From the NCBI GenBank assembly GCA_964591605.1, contig CAZQEN010000120.1, positions 1-19,513 on the forward strand: a DNA stretch of 19,513 nucleotides, in the 5' to 3' direction. A program made the position numbers and the translations under genes. This document shows positions 1 through 6,734 of the stretch, one piece after another (the first letter of the stretch is position 1; the number at the start of each line of letters is the position of its first letter). Source of the stretch: CAYLLT01 sp964591605. Its GTDB lineage: Bacteria > Planctomycetota > Phycisphaerae > UBA1845 > PWPN01. Below the pieces are notes generated by a model. It saw nothing but the letters and a program-made list of their open reading frames with translations. It was not told where the DNA came from and ran no database searches.

Positions 1-569
1 AACACCATGACATGCAGCGTGAAGAATCGGGTCAGGGTGAGGTGCCCGTATTCCGAGCCGCCGATCAGGAGCTTCTGCAGCCATCCGCCCACGACCGGCG
101 TGAGGCCGACGATATTCGTGGCGACCTGCGTGGCCCAGTAGCCCTTCTGGTCCCAGGGCAGCAGGTAGCCGGTGAGCGAGAGTCCGAAGACGATCACCAG
201 CAGGCCAAGGCCGATCCACCAGTTGATTTCGCGCGGGGCGCGGTAGGCCCGGGCGAAGACGATTTGCAGGATGTGAACCGGCAGGAGAATGACCATGGCC
301 TGCGAGCCGAAGTGGTGCAGGCCGCGGACCAGCCAGCCCAGGCCCATCTGCGTCTGAATGTACCAGACGCTGCTCCAGGCGGTGGTGGCCGACGGACTGT
401 AGACGGTCATGAGCAGGATGCCGGTGATGAGCTGAACGCAGAAGACGAAGGCCAGCGTGCTGCCCCAGACGTATCGCCACCGCGCGCCGCCGGGGATGGG
501 CTCGTGCAGGGCCTTGTGCACGAGACCGCGATAGCCGGTGCGCTGGTCGAACCAATCCGAGAGCTTCAT
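1..569 (-). CDS. Cytochrome b N-terminal part (bc1/b6f-type complex), cut by window edge
   Basis: Membrane subunit that binds the two b hemes of a quinol:cytochrome c oxidoreductase. The frame is open from an ATG at 569 to the window edge, giving 189 residues. Visible features are a transmembrane helix at about 35-57, heme-ligand histidines H85 and H99 in the H-x13-H spacing of helix B, the motif GYLLPWDQKGYWA at 134-146 in helix C, and LTRFFTLH ending in H186, the first helix D heme ligand. The second helix D ligand and the rest lie outside the window, so I cannot tell a split b6-like form from a full-length cytochrome b. The gene follows the Rieske gene on the same strand, separated by a heptamer-repeat spacer. 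No good Shine-Dalgarno is visible before the ATG. Family assignment is secure. Confidence 0.95.
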   Translation of the reverse strand, partial: MKLSDWFDQRTGYRGLVHKALHEPIPGGARWRYVWGSTLAFVFCVQLITGILLMTVYSPSATTAWSSVWYIQTQMGLGWLVRGLHHFGSQAMVILLPVHILQIVFARAYRAPREINWWIGLGLLVIVFGLSLTGYLLPWDQKGYWATQVATNIVGLTPVVGGWLQKLLIGGSEYGHLTLTRFFTLHVMV

Positions 570-585
570 GCGCTGACCCAGGTAC

Positions 586-705
586 GACGTTAGACGTGAG
601 ACGTTAGACGTGAGACAACAAACGCGTGGCGTACAGAAAGCCCTTGTATCTCAGTTCTCACGTCGCACTTCTCACGTCTCACGTCGCACGTCTCACTTCT
701 CACGT
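586..705. repeat. Heptamer repeat array A, two inverted arms
   Basis: The left arm (586-613) reads GACGTTA, GACGTGA, GACGTTA, GACGTGA in exact 7-bp phase. The right arm (650-705) has eight consecutive 7-mers of consensus CTCACGT, with variants CGCACTT, CGCACGT, CTCACTT and CTCAGTT. CTCACGT is the reverse complement of ACGTGAG in the left arm, so the arms are inverted and could pair around a spacer of about 36 bases. The array fills the gap between the Rieske and cytochrome b genes, and the Rieske TGA stop (700-702) lies inside the last unit. Direct observation; function unknown. Confidence 0.9.
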
Positions 706-1236
706 TTTCGCGATCCGTTCGGCCACGCCCGGCACAAACTCCTGGTATTTCACCTCGACCCAGTGCTGGCCGTCGGCGTCGGCCTCGGTCACGCGGCATT
801 CGAGCGGGTCCATGTCGCGTGGAGAGGGACCCTTGAGGCGCCGGCCGCTCTTGTCGAAATCGCTGGTATGGCACGGACAGGCGAAAGAGCCCTGAGCGGT
901 CAGGTAATCGATCGCGCAGCCCAGGTGCGGGCAGATGGTCTGGAAGCAGCGTATGGACGCGGTCGTTTTCCCGTCGTCGTCGCGGATGAGGAACACCTGG
1001 CCCACCACTCCCGGAGGGTATCGGGTATAGGCGTCGGTGCGCTCGGTGATGACCGCCGCGCGGACCGGCCTGCCCGGCACCAGGGCGGACAGCGGCAGAA
1101 CCCGGATGAATCGGCCGGCCTTGCGCGAGCGGGCGAGCGGATCGAGCAGGTAGCGAACGGCCGGGATGCCGACAATCGCGGCCATAATGCCGCTGACCGC
1201 GGCGAGGGATCGTTTGAGAAAAGCCCTGCGTTCCAT
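700..1236 (-). CDS. Rieske [2Fe-2S] iron-sulfur protein of the bc complex
   Basis: A 178-residue Rieske protein that carries electrons from quinol to cytochrome c1/c. The N-terminus MERRAFLKRSLAAVSG with the hydrophobic stretch at 11-31 looks like a Tat-type or uncleaved membrane anchor. The cluster-binding boxes are C102-P-H104-L-G-C107 and C120-P-C122-H123, with C107 and C122 as the expected disulfide pair, followed by a GPSPRDMDPL segment like the conserved GPAP loop. I chose the ATG at 1236 because the family starts at this twin-Arg segment. A longer frame back to 1344 adds 36 Arg/Pro-rich residues with no homology signal and would remove the space shared with the divergent deacylase gene. 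It precedes cytochrome b on the same strand, as is usual in bc operons. Confidence 0.93.
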   Translation of the reverse strand: MERRAFLKRSLAAVSGIMAAIVGIPAVRYLLDPLARSRKAGRFIRVLPLSALVPGRPVRAAVITERTDAYTRYPPGVVGQVFLIRDDDGKTTASIRCFQTICPHLGCAIDYLTAQGSFACPCHTSDFDKSGRRLKGPSPRDMDPLECRVTEADADGQHWVEVKYQEFVPGVAERIAKT

Positions 1237-1262
1237 CTGATGCGCCCGTTGCCTGGCCGGCG

Positions 1263-1291
1263 ATTCTATGGGAGCCGGCGGCGGGCGGGAA
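1263..1291 (-). promoter_or_regulatory. Candidate sigma70-type promoter for the Rieske-cytochrome b operon
   Basis: Read on the minus strand, TTCCCG (1291-1286) is followed by a 17-base spacer and TAGAAT (1268-1263). The predicted transcript start, near 1256, is about 20 bases before the ATG at 1236. The -10 is good and the -35 is weak. Confidence 0.4.
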
Positions 1292-1310
1292 GGGATGCGG
1301 GCTCTCGGGA

Positions 1311-1340
1311 TTCTCCTGTCGGGCCCATCCGCAGTATAAA
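1311..1340 (+). promoter_or_regulatory. Candidate promoter for the M20 deacylase gene
   Basis: TATAAA at 1335-1340 has a weak TTCTCC 18 bases upstream (1311-1316). Transcription would begin almost at the ATG at 1350, so the message would be nearly leaderless, which fits the absence of a Shine-Dalgarno there. It faces away from the Rieske promoter. Confidence 0.35.
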
Positions 1341-1349
1341 TCACGGACT

Positions 1350-2492
1350 ATGGACCGGATGGACATTCAGAAACTGTTGACGGACCTGGTGGCGATCCCG
1401 AGCGTGAACCGGATGGGACGGGGGGATCTGCCCCCCTCGTCGTCGCGGATGGTGGAGTACGTGGAGCGGTGGCTGCGCGCGCGCGGCATCCGCAGTGAGC
1501 GGCAGCCGGTGCCGGGCGGCGAGGAGAATCTGATCGTTCGGGTGGGCGCCCCGAACGCTCAGGCCATCGTCTTTGATGCGCATACCGACACCGTTCCGGC
1601 CGAGGGCTGGGAGGATCGGGCGTTCATCCCGCGCGTTGAGGGGGACCGGGTCTACGGGCGCGGCGCCTGCGACACGAAGGGATGCCTGACGGCCATGCTC
1701 GTCGCGCTGAGCCGGGCCGTGGAAGCGGGCGGACCTGCCAACCAGGTGGTGTTGGTCGCGACGGCCGACGAGGAGTACCTGCGCACGGGTGTCCGGGCAT
1801 TTCTGCAGGGCGGGCAGCGGGCGGCGCTGGCCATCGTCGGCGAGCCGACGCGGCTGGAGCCGGTGGTGGCCTGCAAGGGGGCGGCGCGGTGGGAGATGAC
1901 GATCCCCGGCCGCACGGCACACTCCAGCCGGCCCGGAGAGGGGCTCAACGCGATCACGCGGCTGGCGGAGCTCCTGCGGGCCGTGGAGGCGTATAACACC
2001 AACGTCGCGGGGGTGAAGAGGCATCCGCTGGTCGACCCGCCGACCCTGACGCCGACCATGGTTCGCGGAGGCAGCGCGCCCAACGTGGTGCCCGCGTCCT
2101 GCACGGTGTTCGTGGACCTGCGGACGCTGCCCAATGAGGACGCGGAAGCGGTGATGCGCGAGGCGCGGGATTTCCTGCAGCGGCGGTGCTCATTCCCGCT
2201 CGACCACGGCAGCGCGCAGCTCTGGAAAGGGGCGGACCTGCCGGGTGAGCATCCGCTGGTGGGGCGGGTCATGCGTCATTGCCGGGCGGTGCTGGGAGAG
2301 GCGGCGGCCATCGAGCCGCGGGGCGTGAATTACGGGTGCCACGCGTCGGACTACGCGGATGCCGGCATTCCGGCGGTCGTGCTGGGGCCGGGGGACATCC
2401 GGCACGCCCACGCGGTGGATGAGTATATCGAGGTGAGCGAGGTGGAAGCGGCAGCGCGGATCTATCATGATTTGATGACGGATCCGTTCTGA
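1350..2492 (+). CDS. M20-family metallo-deacylase (ArgE/DapE-like)
   Basis: A 380-residue cytoplasmic zinc amidohydrolase of the acetylornithine deacetylase / succinyl-diaminopimelate desuccinylase / carboxypeptidase group, probably removing an acyl group from an amino acid. Zinc and catalytic positions are visible: H78-T-D80 in HTDTVP, D108 in GRGACDTKG, E141-E142 in ADEE, E165 in GEPT, and H354 in HAVDEY. The dimerisation domain begins near CKGAARWEMTIPGRTAHSSRPGEG's segment at about 173-195. Length is normal. ATG at 1350 is used, but an in-frame ATG at 1359 is equally possible because neither has a clear Shine-Dalgarno. Substrate cannot be fixed: no arginine or lysine biosynthesis genes are adjacent. 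The next gene starts 18 bases downstream, suggesting co-transcription. Confidence 0.88.
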   Translation: MDRMDIQKLLTDLVAIPSVNRMGRGDLPPSSSRMVEYVERWLRARGIRSERQPVPGGEENLIVRVGAPNAQAIVFDAHTDTVPAEGWEDRAFIPRVEGDRVYGRGACDTKGCLTAMLVALSRAVEAGGPANQVVLVATADEEYLRTGVRAFLQGGQRAALAIVGEPTRLEPVVACKGAARWEMTIPGRTAHSSRPGEGLNAITRLAELLRAVEAYNTNVAGVKRHPLVDPPTLTPTMVRGGSAPNVVPASCTVFVDLRTLPNEDAEAVMREARDFLQRRCSFPLDHGSAQLWKGADLPGEHPLVGRVMRHCRAVLGEAAAIEPRGVNYGCHASDYADAGIPAVVLGPGDIRHAHAVDEYIEVSEVEAAARIYHDLMTDPF

Positions 2493-2510
2493 GCGGGCTG
2501 GAGTGGTCTC

Positions 2511-4580
2511 ATGCGCATATTCGCCTTCGTTCTATTTGCAGGCTCGGCTGTCTGTTTCGGGCAGACGCTCCCGGCGACCCGGCCATTGCCGGCAACGACG
2601 CAGGCGGCGGACGTGACCGCGGGCGACGAGACCGCGACGACGATCACGTTTGCCGCTCCCGCGGGGCAATCCAGCGCCATCGTCGTGGTTCCAGGCGGTT
2701 ATCACCGGCGATCGGGGCCCGGCGAGCCCGCGACGCGGTATCCCGTGGTGTACCTGCTGCATGGGTACGCGGTGGGTCACACGCGCTACTACCTCAAGCT
2801 GCGAGAAGCCGGCCGCCCGCTGTCGTGGCTGGCGGATCGATACGGCGTCATCATCGTTACGCCCGACGGCAAGCCCGCTTCGTGGTATCTCGATGCACCC
2901 GCGGACATGCCCGACGCCCGCGAATGGCAGATCGAGACGATGATCACCCGGCATCTGATCCCGGAAGTGGACCGGCGGTTCCGCACATGGGCCGAGCCGG
3001 CGGGCCGGGCGGTCACCGGGCTGAGCATGGGCGGGCACGGCGCGCTCTATCTGGCCGCGCGCCACCCGGAGCTGTTTGCCGCCTGCAGCAGTTTGAGTGG
3101 GCTGATGAACCTCACGGAATCGCTGAACAAGCAGGATCTGGGCAAGCGGCTGGGCCCTCTTGAACAGTTCCGCGAGCGCTGGCTCGACCACAGCGTGGTC
3201 CGGCAGGTGGAGCGATTCGTGGGCCGCTCGACGGGGATCATGCTCGACTGCGGATGGGAAGATCCGTTCTTCGCGGGGAACCGGGAGCTGCATGCCCGGC
3301 TGATGGAGTTGAAGATACCCCATGACTACGTGGAGCGCCCCGGAGCTCACACGTGGGACTACTGGATCAACGCGCTGCCTTATCACTTCCAGTTCCTGTC
3401 GGATCGGCTCCGGCCGGCCGGTGTGCCGGCGGCCCCGCCGCGGCCGGTGAGCCTGCGGCCGGAGACGGTCGATCCACGTCTGCCGGACGATCCCTACTGC
3501 GTCGAGATCGCCGACATGAACCGCGATGGCCGTCCGGACATTCTGCTCACGCTGTTTTCCAGCGTGGTGTGGTACGAGAACCCATCGTGGAAGGCGCACC
3601 CGATTGTCGGCTCGGCGACCCGGCAGAATGTCGGCGGCGTGCCCTACGACCTCGACGCTGACGGAGCGCTGGACGTGGCGATTGCGGCCGACTGGATGTT
3701 CAATGACACGCGGCGCAAGGGAAGCGTCTGGTGGGCCAGGGCAGCGCCGGGGGATCAGCCGTGGCCGGTGTTTCACATCGACGGCGAGCCGAACATCCAC
3801 CGCGTGCGCTGGGTGGACGCGGACGGCGACGGCAGGAAGGAGTTGCTCGTCGCACCGCTCAAGGGGATCGAGACGACGCCTCCGCATTTCGCCGAGCGCG
3901 GTGTGCGGCTGTACCTGTTGCGCATCCCCCCGCGTCCGGAGACGGATCACTGGGCACGGGAGATGATCACACAGGACCTGCACGTGTGCCACGGTGCGAT
4001 ACCGGCCCAGTTTGATCCGGACCCCGCGGAGGAGATTCTGGCCGCCAGCTTCGAAGGCGTGCATCTCTTGAAGCGTTCGCCGGACGGCTCATGGCGAAAG
4101 ACGCGCCTGTGCGAAGGCGAGCAGAAGACATCGCCGAACCGCGGCTCGAGCGAAGTGGCGCTGGGGCGCCTGCGGGACGGACGGCGGATCATCGCGACCA
4201 TCGAGCCCTGGCACGGAAACGAGGCGGTCGTGTATCTCGAACCGCCGCAGCAGGACGTGCTCTGGCCGCGTTACGTGCTCGACGAGACGTTCCATGAGGG
4301 GCATGCGGTCGGCTGCGCGGACCTCGACGGCGACGGGAACGATGAAATCGTGGCCGGCTATCGCGGCGCCAATACCGGCGGGCGTCGCCCGACGAGCCTG
4401 AAGGTGTACTACGCCGTCGATCCCGCCCGAGGGCAGTGGCAGACCCACTGGATCGACGAAGGCAACATGGCGACCGAAGACCTCAAGATCGCCGACATGA
4501 ACGGCGACGGCCGGCTCGACGTGATCGCCTGCGGCCGATCGACGCGAAATCTCAAGATCTACCTCAACCAGGGACAATAG
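2511..4580 (+). CDS. Secreted esterase fused to a VCBS/FG-GAP propeller
   Basis: A 689-residue exported protein. A signal peptide covers about 1-17. Residues about 40-300 form an alpha/beta hydrolase of the esterase D / feruloyl-esterase type (Pfam putative esterase family): VYLLHGYAVG (80-89) carries the oxyanion region, G170-L-S172-M-G174 is the nucleophile elbow, D251 in CGWEDPF is the likely acid, and H280 in GAHTWDYW the catalytic His. Residues about 340-689 hold FG-GAP/VCBS repeats with Ca-binding-type loops DMNRDGRPD, DLDADGALD, DADGDGRKE, DLDGDGNDE and DMNGDGRLD, which suggests a calcium-stabilised beta-propeller, probably for binding. GGAG at 2500-2503 precedes the ATG. The likely substrate is an acylated polysaccharide or another surface ester; that is inference. 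Confidence 0.88.
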   Translation: MRIFAFVLFAGSAVCFGQTLPATRPLPATTQAADVTAGDETATTITFAAPAGQSSAIVVVPGGYHRRSGPGEPATRYPVVYLLHGYAVGHTRYYLKLREAGRPLSWLADRYGVIIVTPDGKPASWYLDAPADMPDAREWQIETMITRHLIPEVDRRFRTWAEPAGRAVTGLSMGGHGALYLAARHPELFAACSSLSGLMNLTESLNKQDLGKRLGPLEQFRERWLDHSVVRQVERFVGRSTGIMLDCGWEDPFFAGNRELHARLMELKIPHDYVERPGAHTWDYWINALPYHFQFLSDRLRPAGVPAAPPRPVSLRPETVDPRLPDDPYCVEIADMNRDGRPDILLTLFSSVVWYENPSWKAHPIVGSATRQNVGGVPYDLDADGALDVAIAADWMFNDTRRKGSVWWARAAPGDQPWPVFHIDGEPNIHRVRWVDADGDGRKELLVAPLKGIETTPPHFAERGVRLYLLRIPPRPETDHWAREMITQDLHVCHGAIPAQFDPDPAEEILAASFEGVHLLKRSPDGSWRKTRLCEGEQKTSPNRGSSEVALGRLRDGRRIIATIEPWHGNEAVVYLEPPQQDVLWPRYVLDETFHEGHAVGCADLDGDGNDEIVAGYRGANTGGRRPTSLKVYYAVDPARGQWQTHWIDEGNMATEDLKIADMNGDGRLDVIACGRSTRNLKIYLNQGQ

Positions 4581-4596
4581 CAATCGCGCCGGCCAC

Positions 4597-4668
4597 AGCC
4601 CGAAGCGCGAGCGAGGAGCTTTCCGCGGCGGAGCCCCTCGCACAGACTCCTCGCCTGGGCGTCGGGCT
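4597..4668. repeat. Imperfect palindrome between convergent genes (REP-like / bidirectional terminator)
   Basis: The arm at 4597-4618 begins AGCCCGAAGCGCGAGCGAGG and the arm at 4647-4668 ends CGTCGGGCT; they are reverse complements at 18 of 22 positions with a 28-base centre. It lies between the stop codons of the esterase fusion (4580) and cysC (4681). From memory, AGCCCGA-GCG-AGCGAGG palindromes recur between genes in planctomycete genomes. There is no T-tract, so its role as a terminator is only plausible. Confidence 0.75.
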
Positions 4669-4680
4669 CCACGATCAACA

Positions 4681-5310
4681 TCAACCGGGCAGGAGGCCCT
4701 TGCTGGAGAGCCAGGCGAGCACCTGTTGCGCGGCCTCCTGCGGCGTGCAGCGGTGGTTGGCGATGGTGAGCTCGGGTTTGAGGGGCGCTTCGTACGGATC
4801 ATCGACGCCGGTGAAGCCCATCGGCTTGCCTTCGGCGAGGGCCGCCCGCGCTTTCTTGTAGAGCCCTTTCGGGTCGCGCTTCTCGCACTCGTCAATCGGC
4901 ACTTCGACGAACACTTCAACGAAAGGAAGCCCGGCCTCTTCATGGATCTTGCGGACCTGGTCGCGGTCCTTGCGATAGGGACTGATGAAGCTGGTCAGGG
5001 TCAGGGCACCGCAATCCGCAAAGAGCTTGGCTACCTCGCCGATGCGGCGGATGTTCTCCTCGCGATCGGCTGCGGAGAAGCCCAGGTTCTTGTTGAGACC
5101 GTGGCGGATGTTGTCGCCGTCGAGCACGTAGGCCAGATGGCCGCGTTCGACGAGGGCGTGCTCGACGGTGAAGGCGATCGTGCTCTTGCCCGAGCCGGAC
5201 AAGCCGGTGAACCAGATGGTGGCCCCTTTCTGCTGCAGGAGCTTCTGACGGTCTTCACGGCTGACGTGGCCTTCGTGCCAGGTGATGTTGGTGGCTTTGA
5301 TTTCGGTCAT
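4681..5310 (-). CDS. cysC: Adenylylsulfate kinase
   Basis: Phosphorylates APS with ATP to give PAPS, for sulfate assimilation or for sulfation of surface polymers. The 209 residues contain the Walker A loop GLSGSGKS (36-43), DGDNIRHGLN (64-73), FISPYRKDRD with S110 at the family's conserved serine position, and the C-terminal KARAALAEGKPMGFTGVDDPYE segment typical of CysC. I chose ATG 5310 because homologues begin with the ITWHEGHVSREDRQ segment and GGAGAG lies about 10 bases upstream. An in-frame ATG at 5400 would add 30 residues, but those codons are much poorer in G/C at third positions (they include AGA, ATA and ACA) and look like a leader. No sulfurylase or PAPS reductase gene is adjacent. 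Confidence 0.95.
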   Translation of the reverse strand: MTEIKATNITWHEGHVSREDRQKLLQQKGATIWFTGLSGSGKSTIAFTVEHALVERGHLAYVLDGDNIRHGLNKNLGFSAADREENIRRIGEVAKLFADCGALTLTSFISPYRKDRDQVRKIHEEAGLPFVEVFVEVPIDECEKRDPKGLYKKARAALAEGKPMGFTGVDDPYEAPLKPELTIANHRCTPQEAAQQVLAWLSSKGLLPG

Positions 5311-5459
5311 GGCAGATTCGCTCTCCAGCTCCTTGCGCTGTGTTTCACTCAGTTTCTCGAGGTCTATTCCGCCCTGTCTGCACCCTTCCTCAAAGGTCAT
5401 CGGGACGACCCCCGTCCAGCGAGCTCCGGCGGGCATGCGGGGCCGATGCAGAGGGCGGA

Positions 5460-5488
5460 AATATAGGGCAGACGGTGGGGTTCGACAA
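5460..5488 (-). promoter_or_regulatory. Strong sigma70-like promoter for cysC
   Basis: On the minus strand TTGTCG (5488-5483), a 17-base spacer and TATATT (5465-5460). The predicted start near 5453 gives a leader of about 140 bases before the ATG at 5310, longer than most in this window. Confidence 0.6.
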
Positions 5489-5507
5489 TAGCCCGGCCTG
5501 CGGCCAC

Positions 5508-5535
5508 TTGTGGCGCTCGGGTCTTCGCCGATAAT
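5508..5535 (+). promoter_or_regulatory. Promoter for the hydroxyacid dehydrogenase, predicted leaderless
   Basis: TTGTGG (5508-5513), a 16-base spacer and GATAAT (5530-5535). The expected transcription start is at about 5542, the A of the ATG itself, which explains why no Shine-Dalgarno is present. The two divergent -35 boxes are only 19 bases apart. Confidence 0.5.
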
Positions 5536-5541
5536 GACGGG

Positions 5542-6522
5542 ATGGCAGTGCGGCCGCATATCGTGGTGGCGGAGGCGCTCAGCGAGCCGGCGTTGGCGCG
5601 GCTGGCCGCCGTGGGGGAGGTCGAGCGGCTCCCTTCACCTGAACCGGCACGCCTGATGGAAGCGGTCGCGCGGGCCGATGCCCTGGTTGTTCGTACCTAT
5701 GCTCTTGTCACAAAAGAGGTTATAGCTGAAGCCCGGCGCGCGGGGCGCCTCCGGGTCATCGGGCGGGCCGGCGTGGGCCTCGACAACATCGACGTGCCGG
5801 CCGCACTGGGGGCCGGCATCGCGGTGGTGTATACGCCGGCGGCGTGCACCCACGCCGTTGCGGAACTGGTTGTCGGACTTGTGGTTGCGATGCAGCGGGA
5901 TATCGTGAGCCACGACCGCCGGCTGCGGGAGGGCGAGTTCGCATCGCTCCGCGCCGGAACGCCCAAGTCGATCGAGCTGCAGCACCAGACGCTGGGTGTC
6001 ATCGGCATGGGGAGGATCGGACAGGCGGTCTCACGGCGGATGTCGGCCGGGATGGGCATGAAGGTGATCTTCTACGACATCCGCGACGTGGGGCCGCTGG
6101 CGTTCCCGGCGGGGAAACAATCGTCTGCGGCCGCGGTCTATGCCGGTGCGGATGTGGTCACGCTGCATGTGCCGCTGACCGCCCGAACGCGCGGGATGAT
6201 CGATCGCGAGTCGCTGGCGCGGTTCAAACGCGGCTCGTACCTGGTGAACACGTCCCGCGGGCCGGTCGTCCGGGCGGAGGCGCTGGCCGAGGCCCTGCGG
6301 AGCGGTCACCTGGCCGGGGCAGCCATCGACGTGTTCGACCCCGAACCGCCGCCGCCGGATCACCCGCTGATGTCGGCGCCGAACTGCATCCTGAGCCCGC
6401 ACGTGGGCTCGCGCTCGCGCGAGGGAATCGCGGCGATGAACGACGTGGTGGACGACGTCATCCGGGTGCTCCAGGGTGAGGCGCCGAGGTACCCGGCGGA
6501 GCTGGAGAATGAAGAGGCATGA
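5542..6522 (+). CDS. D-2-hydroxyacid dehydrogenase (phosphoglycerate dehydrogenase-like, no ACT domain)
   Basis: A 326-residue NAD-dependent dehydrogenase of the SerA/GyaR/HprA family. It shows a nucleotide-binding loop G152-V-I-G155-M-G157-R-I-G160 followed by an Asp at 179 (FYDIR) that favours NAD over NADP, the substrate Arg R239 in NTSRGPVV, E268 in DVFDPEPP and the catalytic H287 in SPHVGS. The early GRAGVGLDNID (74-84) is typical of phosphoglycerate dehydrogenases. It lacks the ACT or ASB regulatory domains of long SerA, so it could act on 3-phosphoglycerate, glyoxylate/hydroxypyruvate or another 2-oxoacid. It is a single gene under its own promoter, followed by heptamer array B. Confidence 0.9.
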   Translation: MAVRPHIVVAEALSEPALARLAAVGEVERLPSPEPARLMEAVARADALVVRTYALVTKEVIAEARRAGRLRVIGRAGVGLDNIDVPAALGAGIAVVYTPAACTHAVAELVVGLVVAMQRDIVSHDRRLREGEFASLRAGTPKSIELQHQTLGVIGMGRIGQAVSRRMSAGMGMKVIFYDIRDVGPLAFPAGKQSSAAAVYAGADVVTLHVPLTARTRGMIDRESLARFKRGSYLVNTSRGPVVRAEALAEALRSGHLAGAAIDVFDPEPPPPDHPLMSAPNCILSPHVGSRSREGIAAMNDVVDDVIRVLQGEAPRYPAELENEEA

Positions 6523-6538
6523 GACCAGACTCGCCAAG

Positions 6539-6720
6539 AATGTCTCATGTCTAATGCCCCAATGTCTAAGGAATGACTCAATGTGAGAATGACCAAGGCC
6601 GGCGAGAATACCAGGCATTGAGGGATTAGACATTCGTCATTCTTGAGTCATTGGGGTTTGGGCATTGGGATTTCGTCTGTACGAACGGAGTCGTTCGGAT
6701 TTCGTCATTCGGCTTTCCCG
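6539..6720. repeat. Heptamer repeat array B, two inverted arms
   Basis: The left arm (6539-6594) has units of the form AATGNNN: AATGTCT, CATGTCT, AATGCCC, AATGTCT, AATGACT, AATGTGA, AATGACC, with occasional one-base slips. After about 20 bases the right arm (6616-6720) carries the complementary form, with ATT or TTT recurring about every 7 bases (for example CATTGAG, ACATTCG, TCATTCT, then ATT/TTT at 6650, 6657, 6664, 6671). Matching segments such as GAATGACTCAA in one arm and TTGAGTCATT in the other could pair. It runs up to the ribosome-binding site of the epimerase gene. Confidence 0.85.
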
Positions 6721-6734
6721 GTCGAGGAGTGTGC

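Noticed and set aside
12..593. Plus-strand 193-residue open frame
   Set aside because: It is antisense to cytochrome b, whose heme-ligand pattern is unmistakable; the translation is low-complexity and matches nothing.
586..705. CRISPR array
   Set aside because: The units are 7 bp with no unique spacers and occur in inverted arms; the same applies to arrays B and C.
610..1380. Plus-strand frame containing the peptide TSHVSRRTSHV
   Set aside because: It is a translation of heptamer array A plus the antisense of the Rieske gene.
2532..4064. Minus-strand 510-residue open frame
   Set aside because: Antisense shadow of the esterase fusion caused by high GC at third positions.
5311..5559. Longer CysC start
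   Set aside because: The frame extends across the promoter pair; even the ATG at 5400 gives codons unlike the rest of the gene.
6651..6734. N-terminal extension of the epimerase
   Set aside because: It reads through repeat array B, and a good ribosome-binding site precedes 6735.
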